This document shows, piece by piece, positions 1-8,842 of a stretch of 44,745 bases of DNA. Made by a program: the position numbers and the translations under genes. The stretch lies in NCBI GenBank assembly GCA_023245895.1, contig JAHFJJ010000010.1:1-44745 (forward strand), given 5' to 3'. Positions within the stretch are counted from its first letter, which is position 1. Each line of letters opens with the position of its first letter. Below the pieces are notes generated by a model. That model had not been told where the DNA came from, did not search any database, and was given only the letters and a program-made list of their open reading frames with translations. Origin of the DNA: Candidatus Doudnabacteria bacterium. Its GTDB lineage: Bacteria > Patescibacteriota > Doudnabacteria > UBA920.

Positions 1-714
1 GGCGGAGAAAGAGCCGGAGGCGGCGTACTGACCGCCGGAAATATCATATTTACTGGTCGAAACAGTTGTCTGGTAGTAAATCGGCACCTGCTCACCGGTC
101 GGCAAAGAAACTTTAAAATTAATGGCCATGCTAACAAAAGGCTGGGATAAAGGATTGCCCAGGATATAAGGGTCTTTTTGGGGCTTAACTATAAACTTAA
201 GCCCCTCCACAGTAAAATCTGAAGGATTCAAAACCTGTAGAGGCAATGAACTTTTGGCAATTACTAAATTAGCCCCGTTTCCCGGTGATGAAGAAGTAAA
301 ATTATTTTGTCCCACGTAAGTATTATCGGCCTTGGCATAGTAAACACAAATTTCATTGTTATCCGTATCCCAAAAACCTAGCTTATTGTCAGGCAAATCA
401 TAGCCTGCCGCCGTGGTTGTAGAAACCGAAGAAATACTTCCACAGGGAGTGGAAAGGAAGCTCGCCGAACTCTGCAAAGCGCCTCCGGGATCAAGGTAAC
501 CGTAATCAATCTGTCCATTGCGGACTTCCTTTACAAGGTACTCCACAAAGTCCCTCATACCCTGGGATGCCTGCCTTAAAGCTTCACTTCTACGGTTAAT
601 TTTTAATACATAATTGAATAAAGACAGTAAAGATGTGGTGACCACTAAAAACACGACGGAGGCCACTACAATTTCCATTAATGTAAAACCTGATTTTTGC
701 TTGAAATATTTCAT
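1..714 (-). CDS. Minor type IV prepilin, PilW-like (C-terminus beyond window)
   Basis: Open frame read on the minus strand from ATG at 714 through the left edge, so the C-terminus is missing; it is absent from the ORF track because it is open-ended. The N-terminus MKYFKQKSGFTLMEIVVAS is a class III signal: short basic leader, cleavage after G, FTLME with Glu at +5, then a hydrophobic helix. The rest (QASQGMRDFVEYLVKEVRN) resembles PilW/PilJ-type minor pilins, which prime pilus assembly in the inner membrane. It is the last visible gene of the pilus operon and should be processed by PilD at 2420-3241. PilW versus another minor pilin is not certain. Confidence 0.8.
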   Translation of the reverse strand, partial: MKYFKQKSGFTLMEIVVASVVFLVVTTSLLSLFNYVLKINRRSEALRQASQGMRDFVEYLVKEVRNGQIDYGYLDPGGALQSSASFLSTPCGSISSVSTTTAAGYDLPDNKLGFWDTDNNEICVYYAKADNTYVGQNNFTSSSPGNGANLVIAKSSLPLQVLNPSDFTVEGLKFIVKPQKDPYILGNPLSQPFVSMAINFKVSLPTGEQVPIYYQTTVSTSKYDISGGQYAASGSFSA

Positions 715-720
715 ATATTT

Positions 721-823
721 TCTACTAAATACGAAAGTTAAGCTAAAATACTAAACTTGTAAATATTAGATTTCGTATTTTCGTAAATTTTAGCCTGGCT
801 GCGGTAGGCAGGTATTTAGTAGA
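721..823. repeat. Fold-back repeat between two minor prepilin genes
   Basis: Perfect 12-bp arms TCTACTAAATAC (721-732) and GTATTTAGTAGA (812-823) enclose AT-rich sequence with an inner pair around AGCTAAAAT / ATTTTAGC. It could fold in the operon mRNA as an RNA stem. No coding sequence is seen in the gap. Confidence 0.6.
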
Positions 824-826
824 GAA

Positions 827-1594
827 TTAATAATTTTTCCAATTGGTTAAGTAAGTGTCCATTTCCAGCCTACAGGCAGACCTAGCGAGATTAAAATCTG
901 CGGCGGGAGGACACTTTTTATCCACCCACCAAACCATGGACTGCACCTTAAGCAATGGGCCGGCATCCTGGTCATAAGGGGCTGAATTTATTTTTGTCAG
1001 GATAATTTTCCGGCAATAGCCGGCAAGCCCGGCGGAGTTGTCGCAAGCAAGCCCGGCATTAGGGCTGTAAAAACCTTTGCTCAAGGAATTTGAAGGGTCA
1101 AAAAGCAAACCATATTTGGAAGCGTCTTGGCTTAAAGTCCAAAAATCTAAAGATATTGGGTCAAAACCCAAAAAATAACTAACCGATGTACCGGCGGCGG
1201 CATCGCCGCAGGATGTTACCATAGGGTCAATGCAAAACTTCTTATTAAGCCAGTGGGTATAACAATTGGCCTTGCTGGCGCCGTCGACAAAATCAAAGCA
1301 GCCATTAACACTTACACTTTCGGCAAGCCAGTTGCTGTCGCGCATATTTCTTACTGCTTCTATACCCTCCCGGGCGAGTCCCGTTGCTACTATCTGCTCT
1401 AAAATAAGAGACGACGAGTTAAATGCGTAAATGGCCAGTCCGGCGGCGGCCGAAACTCCCATGACTAAAATAAATAGAGCCGCTAAGGTTTCAATCATAG
1501 TTTGACCAGCCTCGCCTAACGCAAGCCTAGGGGTGCCCGTCTCGCCTTTGGCTCGCCGAGTCGGGCCGGTTGGGTTTTGGCGGAAAAATTTCAT
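827..1594 (-). CDS. Minor type IV prepilin, PilV-like
   Basis: Start moved from 1660 to ATG 1594 (MKFFRQN) because the upstream gene stops at 1599-1601, leaving a 4-nt gap typical of this operon. The prepilin signature is G|QTMIE followed by TLAALFILVMGVSAAAGLAI, with Glu +5 kept. The leader before cleavage is about 29 residues, much longer than the usual 5-15, and is GC-rich, which suggests an insertion. The mature part (LAREGIEAVRNMRDSNW) is typical of PilV-like minor pilins in Parcubacteria. Expected role: inner-membrane minor pilin or initiation-complex subunit. Confidence 0.75.
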   Translation of the reverse strand: MKFFRQNPTGPTRRAKGETGTPRLALGEAGQTMIETLAALFILVMGVSAAAGLAIYAFNSSSLILEQIVATGLAREGIEAVRNMRDSNWLAESVSVNGCFDFVDGASKANCYTHWLNKKFCIDPMVTSCGDAAAGTSVSYFLGFDPISLDFWTLSQDASKYGLLFDPSNSLSKGFYSPNAGLACDNSAGLAGYCRKIILTKINSAPYDQDAGPLLKVQSMVWWVDKKCPPAADFNLARSACRLEMDTYLTNWKNY

Positions 1595-1598
1595 ATAA

Positions 1599-2363
1599 TC
1601 AATTTGAGATTGAGCAGGTAGCCTCATCCTGGGTAGGACAAACAAGCCCGGTAATGGCATTAATTAAAACTTTTCTGGAGATTGTCTTAAGTTTATCAAC
1701 CAGGGTTATTACCATGATTGAATCGGTGCTGGCGGTGCAGGACGGGGGATTCGGAGGGTTTACGCTATTACATATCACGTTAGACTGGAAATTTATTATT
1801 TTATCGTAATAGTCAGTAGACGGAAGCAAGTTGGCGGGCGAAAAACTGGAGTTGACCGGGTTACACCCGTCATTCAAAATAATTTTGCCAAAAGGCGCCG
1901 CGAACGCCGCTAAGGCGCAATTTGTAAAAATAACCTGGGTGGTGGGGTTATTAAACGGACGAGAAACGCTTATGGCGTTGTCCGAAGGAATAAGCGCGCC
2001 TACTTCAATGTTAGGCGGGAGGGTCATAATTTCCACGTCCTGGAACTGCGGCTGGCTGCCGGCGTCGGATATTGCCTGTATGCTATATTGGGTTGGGTTG
2101 CTTAAATCAAACTTCAAAATATAATATTGCGCTGACTGGCCTGAAGGCAAAATCCTGGCTGAAAGAGTATAGGCCTGGGCTTTGCGGATGTCGGTAATAA
2201 GCTGGTTTTGAGCCAGCCGGATATCCCGAGCCGTACGTTGGGAAGCTAAATTCAGGGTCAAAGCCCCCACCAAAACCACCATAATGCTTATAACTACAAG
2301 CAACTCAATAAGCGTAAAAGCTTTTTGGCGTTTTTGGCTGGACGAGGGTTGATAATAAAACAT
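1599..2363 (-). CDS. Pseudopilin, GspH/FimT-like
   Basis: The ORF track begins at a TTG (2387). ATG 2363 (MFYYQPSS) is preferred because it gives a 15-16 residue basic leader before AFTLIELLVVISIMVVLVGAL, a class III signal with Glu +5. The following LASQRTARDIRLAQNQLITDIRKAQAYTLSAR matches the GspH/FimT layout, a minor pseudopilin with a C-terminal beta domain. Cys residues near the C-terminus (CNPVN, CNSV, CPTQ) may form disulfides. It is nearly contiguous with the PilV-like gene (4-nt gap) and presumably co-transcribed. Confidence 0.78.
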   Translation of the reverse strand: MFYYQPSSSQKRQKAFTLIELLVVISIMVVLVGALTLNLASQRTARDIRLAQNQLITDIRKAQAYTLSARILPSGQSAQYYILKFDLSNPTQYSIQAISDAGSQPQFQDVEIMTLPPNIEVGALIPSDNAISVSRPFNNPTTQVIFTNCALAAFAAPFGKIILNDGCNPVNSSFSPANLLPSTDYYDKIINFQSNVICNSVNPPNPPSCTASTDSIMVITLVDKLKTISRKVLINAITGLVCPTQDEATCSISN

Positions 2364-2419
2364 CTTAGGGGGTAATTTTTGTTTCAAGGCAATCTAGCTG
2401 TTTATAATTTATTATACCT

Positions 2420-3241
2420 TTAAAAACCTAAAATTGCCAAATACCAAGAAAGTAGTCTTTCCCCGTAAAACATTGTAACAATTGCCGCCGGAACCAGGAA
2501 AGTCCCAAACGGAACCTGGCTCTTTAGGTTTTTTTTGCCTGATAGCAGTAAAAATACGGAAACAGCCCCTCCCATTAATACGCCTATAAAAAGCACAATG
2601 CCCACCATGGGGAACCCTGTAACCGCGCCTAAAAACACCATTAATTCCACATCCCCAAAGCCCATCCAGCGGCCGGTTTCTCCTAATTTAAATTTGGACG
2701 CGTACCATAAAATATAAATAGGCAAGGCTCCTAAAACTGCTCCGGCAAGTCCAGCGACAAACAAAGACGAGATAGAAAATATTTTCTGGCCCCCGGCCAA
2801 ATCCAAGCTCAAATTTATCAAAAGCCCGGCGACAGCGGCCGATAAGACCAAATTTTCCAAAATAACATAATGTTCCAAATCCACCACAAAGGTAACTACG
2901 CATACGGAGATAAGCAGTAAAAATTTTACCAGAGTTAAAACGCCTGCCGCGTCATATGGACTAATGAAAAGAAAGGCTAAGGCAAACAAAATGCCCACAG
3001 CAGCCTCTATAATAATATAACGCGAAGAAATCCTACTTGGGCAATAACGGCACTTACCCCGCAAAAAAATAAAACTTAAAATCGGAAATAAATCTAAAAA
3101 TCCCAAAACATGTCCGCATGAGGCGCAATGGGAACGGCCTGTTAATCGTGCCCCGGCAGGCAGGCGCAAAATAACCACATTAAGGAAACTGCCTACGGCG
3201 GTCCCAAAAATGAATACTAAAAAAAGTCTAAAAATTTCCAT
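2420..3241 (-). CDS. pilD: Type IV prepilin peptidase / N-methyltransferase
   Basis: Polytopic membrane aspartic protease (A24 family) that cleaves prepilin leaders and methylates the new N-terminus. The sequence shows the N-terminal GTAVGSFLNVVILRLPAG motif, the four-Cys cytoplasmic zinc site (CASCG...CRYC), the first catalytic Asp in VVDLEHY and the second in the GxGD motif GFGDVELMVFLGAVTG. Length (273 aa) is normal. It sits 4 nt after the ligase-like gene and upstream of the minor prepilins, all likely substrates together with the pilin at 5785-6261. Confidence 0.93.
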   Translation of the reverse strand: MEIFRLFLVFIFGTAVGSFLNVVILRLPAGARLTGRSHCASCGHVLGFLDLFPILSFIFLRGKCRYCPSRISSRYIIIEAAVGILFALAFLFISPYDAAGVLTLVKFLLLISVCVVTFVVDLEHYVILENLVLSAAVAGLLINLSLDLAGGQKIFSISSLFVAGLAGAVLGALPIYILWYASKFKLGETGRWMGFGDVELMVFLGAVTGFPMVGIVLFIGVLMGGAVSVFLLLSGKKNLKSQVPFGTFLVPAAIVTMFYGERLLSWYLAILGF

Positions 3242-3245
3242 ATTT

Positions 3246-5246
3246 TTAATCTAGCTCGCCCAAGCTGAGGTGGAGGGTAAAAGACAGGCTTCTGATGTCC
3301 GGTACAGCCTTGGCTACAGCTACTAAGTTAATTATATTAATTTTATCGTCAGCCACCAGTAAGGCTCTGTTAAGCATTTTGAGGACCATTTCGCGGTTAC
3401 CCTGGTACTGGTAGATTTTCGCTAAAAAAACCCAGGCTTCCATATTTCCCCCGTCAAGGTCCAGGCCCTTATTGGCCGCGAGAATGGCTCCATCCAGGTC
3501 GCCAAAAACCATTCGGTACTGGGAAAGCAAAAAATAATTACTGGAAGCGTAAGGGTCCATGGCAATGGCCTTTTCCAGATTTTCTAAAATTATGGCCTGG
3601 TAGGCCGGATCCTGGGTCTTGTATAAAAGCAAGTAGTAGAGATTAGCAATCTGGACATAGGTATAGCTGCGCTGGGCGTGGAAGGCGGCAAAAGCCTGGA
3701 TGTCTTTATTCAACTCTCCCAGAGGCGCTTCTGCTCGGGCGGCGCTGCCGGCCAAATATTCATAGTAAAGGCTGTTGGAAGGGTTTAGGTAAACAGCCGC
3801 GCGCACGTAAGAGTGGGATTTTACAAAATCGCCCCGGTTATAGGCCCTAATGGAGGCAAAAAACAAATGCTCGGCTAAAATAAAACTGAGGGCATAAACG
3901 ACTAAAGCCCAAGCGAAAACTTTTGCCAAAAACCGGAAACCGCGGATGCGCGTAATTTTAAAACTGTGAGACTGAGAAAAAAAAGCGCTGAGTAAAAAAG
4001 CCAGCAGCACATAACAGGGAATGGCAACAGGCGTAAAAAAACTTGCGGCAAGCCAGGCCGCCAGGCTTCCAAAAAGGGCGAAGCTTTCCCCAGTATTGCC
4101 GGTTTTGCCCGAAATAATTTGCTTTAGCTCCAAAACCGGCCGGTAAAAAACTAAAAACAAAAACAGCAGCAAAAATGCCACGCCGCCGGTTGCCGCCAGG
4201 TATAAAAATAAATTATGTGGGTCGTCAAAAAAACCCGTCCTGATTGTGCTGAGCCGCCTCTCTTTTTCAAACAGCAACTCAAAGTTGCCCAAGCCGTATC
4301 CCAAAAGTGGTTTTTCCTTTATGGCATTTAAAGACAAGCGCCAGACGCCGAATCTTTGCTGGACATTAGCCTCTTTTAGGCTGACTGTTGCCGCCAATGT
4401 GCCCGGACGCGCGAAGTTCAAAAAAGCCAAGCCTAAAGCGGCAAAACATAGCAATAGCAAAGCATAACAAAAAATTAACCTTATGGAGCCCTTAATCCTA
4501 AAAATCAAAAGAAAGACTAAGCAAACAACCAAACCGAAAGCCAGGGCAAGCATGGCCCCGCGGCTGGCGAGCACGACTACTGCCCAAATCTGGAGGAACA
4601 GGCTGACCGAGTAGTAAATTCTTGCTTTAAAGCTTTCAGAAGTAAAGAAAAAATAGACGCCTAAAGGAACCAGCACGGCCATGAACATGCTGGAAAAATT
4701 CGGGTTGCCCAAAAAGCTAGGAGCCGAGCGGGTAAATAACTCCGCGCTTGCCCCGACGTAATAGCCAATCCCAATGCTTTCCAGAATACCCCAAAACGCC
4801 ACTAAGCCTGCGCAAAAAAACAATACTTTCAGCAAAAACCAAACCTGTTGGCGGTTTATTCCGGCCAGTAAAAAAAATAGTATCGCCCAAATAAAATAAA
4901 ATAACAAGCCGTTGGTAAAACGCGGATAGAAGCCGAAAAAACTGTAATTAAAATCTGCCGCGGCAAAACTGGCCAAAATACCCCAGGCCAAAAACAGGAT
5001 AATAGCCAAAAAAAACGGCTTGCGGCCGCGCAGGACAATTTCCCTGCTGCCCGAAAAAAAATATTTTTTAAAAAAAACCAAAAGCCCGGCGCCGGTCAGG
5101 AGCGCAAAAACAGCGAACTTGATTATTTCAAAACTTTCAAAATTGTAAAAATCAAAGGCCAGCGGCACAAACAAGGCAAGCAAAAATAAAATACCGAAAA
5201 GGCGGTCCTCCCTGTACGGAACGCGAAGTTTAGATAAAAAGGACAT
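3246..5246 (-). CDS. O-antigen ligase / pilin glycosyltransferase-like membrane protein with C-terminal TPR repeats
   Basis: 666 aa with about 10-12 predicted membrane segments in residues 1-460 and a soluble tail. The Wzy_C/O-antigen-ligase signature is seen as GYGLGNFELLFEKERR followed by DDPHNLFLYLAATGG, with the conserved His of the large periplasmic loop. The C-terminal third contains TPR-like repeats (NLEKAIAMDPYASSNYFLL; KGLDLDGGNMEAWVFLAKIY). Enzymes of this fold move lipid-linked glycans onto lipid A, S-layer or type IV pilins. Its position inside the pil operon suggests pilin O-glycosylation; that substrate is inferred. Confidence 0.75.
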   Translation of the reverse strand: MSFLSKLRVPYREDRLFGILFLLALFVPLAFDFYNFESFEIIKFAVFALLTGAGLLVFFKKYFFSGSREIVLRGRKPFFLAIILFLAWGILASFAAADFNYSFFGFYPRFTNGLLFYFIWAILFFLLAGINRQQVWFLLKVLFFCAGLVAFWGILESIGIGYYVGASAELFTRSAPSFLGNPNFSSMFMAVLVPLGVYFFFTSESFKARIYYSVSLFLQIWAVVVLASRGAMLALAFGLVVCLVFLLIFRIKGSIRLIFCYALLLLCFAALGLAFLNFARPGTLAATVSLKEANVQQRFGVWRLSLNAIKEKPLLGYGLGNFELLFEKERRLSTIRTGFFDDPHNLFLYLAATGGVAFLLLFLFLVFYRPVLELKQIISGKTGNTGESFALFGSLAAWLAASFFTPVAIPCYVLLAFLLSAFFSQSHSFKITRIRGFRFLAKVFAWALVVYALSFILAEHLFFASIRAYNRGDFVKSHSYVRAAVYLNPSNSLYYEYLAGSAARAEAPLGELNKDIQAFAAFHAQRSYTYVQIANLYYLLLYKTQDPAYQAIILENLEKAIAMDPYASSNYFLLSQYRMVFGDLDGAILAANKGLDLDGGNMEAWVFLAKIYQYQGNREMVLKMLNRALLVADDKINIINLVAVAKAVPDIRSLSFTLHLSLGELD

Positions 5247-5272
5247 AGCCGGAACTATTGAATTAGGAATTA

Positions 5273-5310
5273 GGAATTAGGAATTATGGCCACCCATAAT
5301 TCCTAATTCC
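5273..5310. repeat. Inverted repeat with 17-bp perfect arms in the pil operon
   Basis: GGAATTAGGAATTATGG (5273-5289) pairs with its exact complement at 5294-5310 across a 4-nt loop. It is flanked by further GAATTAG tandem units from 5260 on. It lies between the pilin-like and ligase genes. No T-run follows on the minus strand, so it is not an obvious terminator. Confidence 0.7.
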
Positions 5311-5333
5311 ATATTCATAATTCCAAAAATGGT

Positions 5334-5726
5334 TTATTTCTGGACACTAAGCATATTCCAGCCTTTTAGGTAGCCATTAGCGCCTTCGGTAAGACAAAAA
5401 TCCAGTTGGTAGCCGGTTAGGCCCGCTCTTTTGTAAATAAAATTTTCAGAGCATGCCGCGCCGAAAGAAACATTATAAGGAAGGCGGGAAAAATAGTTTA
5501 ACAAAATATCCGGGTTGGCAAACTCGGCTGAGTCGGGAAAACGGTCCTGGTCGCTAAAAAAATTATCCAAACCTTTTACCAGCTGATCCGCGGTTTCATA
5601 GACAATCCTGGCCTGCGCGTTTGCCTTGCCGCTCCTAATGCCAAAAAACAAGCTTATTAACAAAAGAACAGTCGCTACAAGGACTGCTAAAATATAAGCT
5701 TTAAATTTTAAAAAGGATATGCCCAT
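5334..5726 (-). CDS. Pilin-like membrane-anchored protein lacking a prepilin leader
   Basis: 130 aa with one N-terminal hydrophobic helix (AYILAVLVATVLLLISLFFG) followed by RIVYETADQLVKGLDNFFSDQDRFPDS. That segment is laid out like the alpha1-C region of the neighbouring pilin (RLADIRQFASAQELFFNDKNSYP). A pair of Cys near the C-terminus (GAACSEN, LDFCLTE) parallels the pilin disulfide loop. There is no G/A-FTLIE cleavage motif, so PilD should not process it. It may be a pilus-assembly partner that stays in the membrane. Function is not established; the family resemblance is by eye. Confidence 0.55.
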   Translation of the reverse strand: MGISFLKFKAYILAVLVATVLLLISLFFGIRSGKANAQARIVYETADQLVKGLDNFFSDQDRFPDSAEFANPDILLNYFSRLPYNVSFGAACSENFIYKRAGLTGYQLDFCLTEGANGYLKGWNMLSVQK

Positions 5727-5784
5727 AAACTAAAGTACGAAACAGGTGCCCCAGCCTTTTGCGGGGGCACCTGTTTGCGATTGG

Positions 5785-6261
5785 CTACTGAATTCCAGCC
5801 TGAGTTAATGTGTGAATACCGGCTGAGTAGCCGCCGGTCTGGGCGCCTAAACAGAAGCTTAAAGTATAAGTTGCTACACTTGTAGCTCCACCGGTGCTGG
5901 AGTAGATGTAATCGTTACCAGTCAAACCGTTATAAACAGCAGAGCAAGTCGCTGTATCCGCGGGAGCCGGAGCTGTAGGAGTTAGCCCGATGTAAGTCGG
6001 AGCCAAATAGGTGTTAACAAAGAGTCCTGTACCGTTCTGGGTCGGATAAGAGTTTTTGTCGTTAAAGAACAATTCCTGAGCGGAGGCGAATTGCCTGATA
6101 TCGGCTAAGCGTTTGGCATCCCTGGACTTGGCTCGAGCCGAGTTTAGGGCAAGTAAAACCACAGAAGCCAAAAGGCCGATAATGGCAATAACCACCAATA
6201 ATTCAATTAACGTAAAACCAGTTTTGTTTGTTTTTCTCAATTTTTTCACCCCCGATCGCAT
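5785..6261 (-). CDS. pilA: Major type IV pilin
   Basis: Start at ATG 6261 (MRSGVKKLRK); the ORF track extends further upstream without support, and a GTG four codons on is an alternative. The leader ends KTNKTG and the mature N-terminus is FTLIELLVVIAIIGLLASVVLLAL with Glu +5, the best signal in the cluster. A helical segment SRDAKRLADIRQFASAQELFF and SYPT match the common Parcubacteria pilin layout, with two Cys (TCSAV, SFCLG) likely forming the D-loop disulfide. It has its own promoter-like sequence just upstream, as expected for a highly expressed structural subunit. Confidence 0.9.
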   Translation of the reverse strand: MRSGVKKLRKTNKTGFTLIELLVVIAIIGLLASVVLLALNSARAKSRDAKRLADIRQFASAQELFFNDKNSYPTQNGTGLFVNTYLAPTYIGLTPTAPAPADTATCSAVYNGLTGNDYIYSSTGGATSVATYTLSFCLGAQTGGYSAGIHTLTQAGIQ

Positions 6262-6295
6262 ATAATTGAAATTATATTTCAATTTAATTAATAAT

Positions 6296-6323
6296 ATTGT
6301 ATCATCTTCACTGTTATTTGCAA
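6296..6323 (-). promoter_or_regulatory. Putative pilA promoter
   Basis: On the minus strand TTGCAA, 16 bp, TACAAT, giving a transcript start about 28 nt before the pilin ATG. The leader contains an ATTGAAA...TTTCAAT hairpin (about 6265-6286). Inference from consensus only. Confidence 0.45.
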
Positions 6324-6364
6324 ATAAAGTTATACACATAGTAGTACTCCCAAATAAACAAATC

Positions 6365-6446
6365 AACACAAATATACAAATTACTATCCAAATAAAACTT
6401 AAAGTATTTCTAGGATTTGTATATTTGTCACAATTTGTATATTTGC
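6365..6446. repeat. Intergenic inverted repeat between pilA and pilC
   Basis: AAATATACAAAT-type sequence near 6371 has two complementary ATTTGTATATTT copies near 6415 and 6433, so the 3' copies are direct repeats of each other and inverted relative to the first. No gene is seen here. Confidence 0.5.
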
Positions 6447-6455
6447 GATTACTAC

Positions 6456-7661
6456 CTACCCTGCTGTGCTCGCCAAATTATAAATAGGCATCAAGATGCC
6501 CGCCACCAAAACACCGACGCCGATGCCTAAAATAATCATAATAATAGGTTCCAGTAAAGTGGTCAAAGTGGCCACTTTAGTGTCCACTTCCTGGGAATAA
6601 AAATTTCCCAGCTTACCCATAATGTCGTCCAACTGGGCCGTCTGTTCGCCAACCTTTACCATTTGGGTTACTATACTGGGGAACTCGGTATGCCCGGAAA
6701 GGCCTTCGCTTATGCTTTTGCCGGCCTGGATTTGGGTGACAGCCTCAAGAATAATATCCCTATATACGACGTTATTTATAATTTCAGCCACTATCTGCAA
6801 AGACTTGATTATAGGAATACCCCCAATAACCAGTGTGCCCAAGTTAGTGGAAAAGCGGGCCAGATAAATCTTTTTAAAAATATCCCCTATAATTGGGAAG
6901 TGAATTTTCATCTTGTCCCAAACATACCTGCCGGCTGTGGTCCTAATGTAAAACCTTGCCGCTAAAATAGCCCCGGCAATAAGCATTAAAACCAGCCACC
7001 AAAATTTATTGAAAAATTTGGTAAAAGCAATTAAGGCAAGGGAAATGGGCGGTAGGCTCCCGCCCTGCTCCTCAAGGACAGAAGTCAGGTTGGGCAGGAC
7101 AAACTTAAACATAAGCAAGCCAATAATCACCAAGGCGCTCAAAACAAAAATCGGGTAAGTCAGGGCGCTTTTGACCTTGCCCTGCAAAGCGTAATTTTTT
7201 TCCAGCTGGTCGGCAAGGTAAATTAGGGATTTATCCAGCGAACCGGACATTTCACCTGACATGACCATACTGACATAAACATTACCAAAAACATTTTCAT
7301 GCTTGGAAAGGGAGTTGGAAAGACTGTCGCCGTTTTCCACGGTGGTTATTAAGTCGCCAATTATACTAAGCAGGTATTTGGACGAAACCTGCTCCTGGAG
7401 TATCCTTAACGCCTGTATAATAGGCACGCGCGCGGAAATTAAGGTGGCCAGCTGCCTGGAAAATAAAACCAGGTCCTTGTTACTGACCGACTTGCCGAAG
7501 GGGTTGTATTTTTCCAGTAAGTTTTCAGCCTGCTCTTCCAAAGAAAAAACCGCCAAACCGTTCTCCAGGAGAAGGACCTCGGCTTTATTTTTATCCACGG
7601 CCAAAACAACTCCGCTTTGGGTATTACCTTGCTTGTCTTTAGCTTTGTATACGAATTTCAT
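6456..7661 (-). CDS. pilC: Type IV pilus inner-membrane platform protein
   Basis: GspF/PilC family. The start is moved to ATG 7661 because MKFVYKAKDKQGNTQSG is the standard N-terminus of the family; the track start at 7703 adds an unrelated extension. Two T2SSF domains are visible: SRQLATLISARVPIIQALRILQEQ (first) and LARFSTNLGTLVIGGIPIIKSL (second). Each is followed by membrane helices, and the protein ends with a hydrophobic helix and PIYNLAST. It anchors PilB and PilT at the base of the pilus. Length 401 aa is normal. Confidence 0.92.
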   Translation of the reverse strand: MKFVYKAKDKQGNTQSGVVLAVDKNKAEVLLLENGLAVFSLEEQAENLLEKYNPFGKSVSNKDLVLFSRQLATLISARVPIIQALRILQEQVSSKYLLSIIGDLITTVENGDSLSNSLSKHENVFGNVYVSMVMSGEMSGSLDKSLIYLADQLEKNYALQGKVKSALTYPIFVLSALVIIGLLMFKFVLPNLTSVLEEQGGSLPPISLALIAFTKFFNKFWWLVLMLIAGAILAARFYIRTTAGRYVWDKMKIHFPIIGDIFKKIYLARFSTNLGTLVIGGIPIIKSLQIVAEIINNVVYRDIILEAVTQIQAGKSISEGLSGHTEFPSIVTQMVKVGEQTAQLDDIMGKLGNFYSQEVDTKVATLTTLLEPIIMIILGIGVGVLVAGILMPIYNLASTAG

Positions 7662-7669
7662 ATTTAGCA

Positions 7670-7736
7670 AACTGATTAACACGGATTGGGAACGGACGGA
7701 CACGGATCCGTGTTTATCCGTTTCTTATCAGTGTTC
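7670..7736. repeat. Fold-back repeat between pilC and pilT
   Basis: Centred on the palindrome ACACGGATCCGTGT, flanked by AACGGA / TCCGTT and by outer ACTGAT / ATCAGT pairs. This makes an imperfect stem of about 30 bp with interruptions. Non-coding. Confidence 0.6.
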
Positions 7737-7745
7737 ATTAGCGGC

Positions 7746-8816
7746 TCAAGAAATTAATGAAAGAAAATACTCATTATCCAAAACAAAATTTTGCGCCACT
7801 TCAAACTCCACCTGCCCCTGCTTAACCAGCAGGGCCAAAGTCTTATCAAGCGGCACCATGCCTTCTTCCAGGCTGGTATGGATAATGTTTGAAATTTCGT
7901 ATGTCTTGTTGTCGCGTATGACATTCTTTACGGCATGGTTGGCCATCATAATTTCATAAGCCGGGACCTGCCCCCCGCCGATTTTCCTAAGCAGCCTCAA
8001 AGACACCACGCCCACCAGCACGCTGGCCAGCTGGCTGCGTATTTGCTGTTGCTGGCCGGCCGGAAAAACATCGACAATACGGTCAATGCTCTGGGCGGCG
8101 TCGTTGGTATGGAGAGTGCCAAAAACCAAATGCCCGGTTTCGGCCACGGTTAAAGCCGCGGAAATGGATTCTAAGTCTCGCATTTCACCCACCAGCACTA
8201 CATTAATGTCTTCGCGCAGGGCAGCGCGCAAGGAGCCGGAAAAAGTTTTAGTGTCCAAATAAAGCTCTCTTTGGGAAATAATCGACTTATTGGGGGTAAA
8301 TACGAATTCAATAGGGTCTTCAATTGTTAAAATATGATCCGCACGGGTGTTGTTTATCTCATTAATTAAGGCTGCCAAGGCCGTGGACTTGCCGTGGCCG
8401 GTCGGGCCGACCATCAATACCAAGCCCTGCCTCCTTTCAATAAATTTCCGCAGCGCGACGGGCAAATGCAATTCTTCCAAAGTCTTTATGTGCTTGGGAA
8501 CCAGCCTTAGCGCTACGCTAAGCACGCCTTTCTGGCGATAGGCGTTTATCCTAAAACGGATATCGTCCTTAAAAGCATAAGAAAAATCCACCTGCATATC
8601 GGTTTCAAACATTTTTTTCTGGTCAGGGCCGAGAAGCACCCCCAAAAGGTCCGAAATGCTTTCATTGCTCAAGACCTGGTAATTATCCAAACGAATAAGT
8701 TCAGTATCCACCCTAATTACGGGCGGCTCCCCTACCATTAAATGCAGGTCCGAAGCTTCCCGCTCCAAAACTACGGAGAGTAATTTATTTAATTCAAGTT
8801 CGCTGGCTTTATACAT
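7746..8816 (-). CDS. pilT: Type IV pilus retraction ATPase
   Basis: 356 aa, normal for PilT. Visible motifs are the N-terminal SDLHLMVGEPPVIRV, Walker A GPTGHGKST (near residue 138), the Asp box ILTIEDPIEF, Walker B VNVVLVGEMRDLES and the His box GHLVFGTLHTNDAAQSIDRI. The RQKGVL segment supplies arginine contacts. It drives pilus depolymerisation at the PilC platform, which implies dynamic, retractable pili. The retention of both PilB and PilT in a reduced genome argues for twitching, attachment or DNA uptake rather than secretion only. Confidence 0.94.
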   Translation of the reverse strand: MYKASELELNKLLSVVLEREASDLHLMVGEPPVIRVDTELIRLDNYQVLSNESISDLLGVLLGPDQKKMFETDMQVDFSYAFKDDIRFRINAYRQKGVLSVALRLVPKHIKTLEELHLPVALRKFIERRQGLVLMVGPTGHGKSTALAALINEINNTRADHILTIEDPIEFVFTPNKSIISQRELYLDTKTFSGSLRAALREDINVVLVGEMRDLESISAALTVAETGHLVFGTLHTNDAAQSIDRIVDVFPAGQQQQIRSQLASVLVGVVSLRLLRKIGGGQVPAYEIMMANHAVKNVIRDNKTYEISNIIHTSLEEGMVPLDKTLALLVKQGQVEFEVAQNFVLDNEYFLSLIS

Positions 8817-8842
8817 GTTGACTACCTTTGACTTTTGACAAT

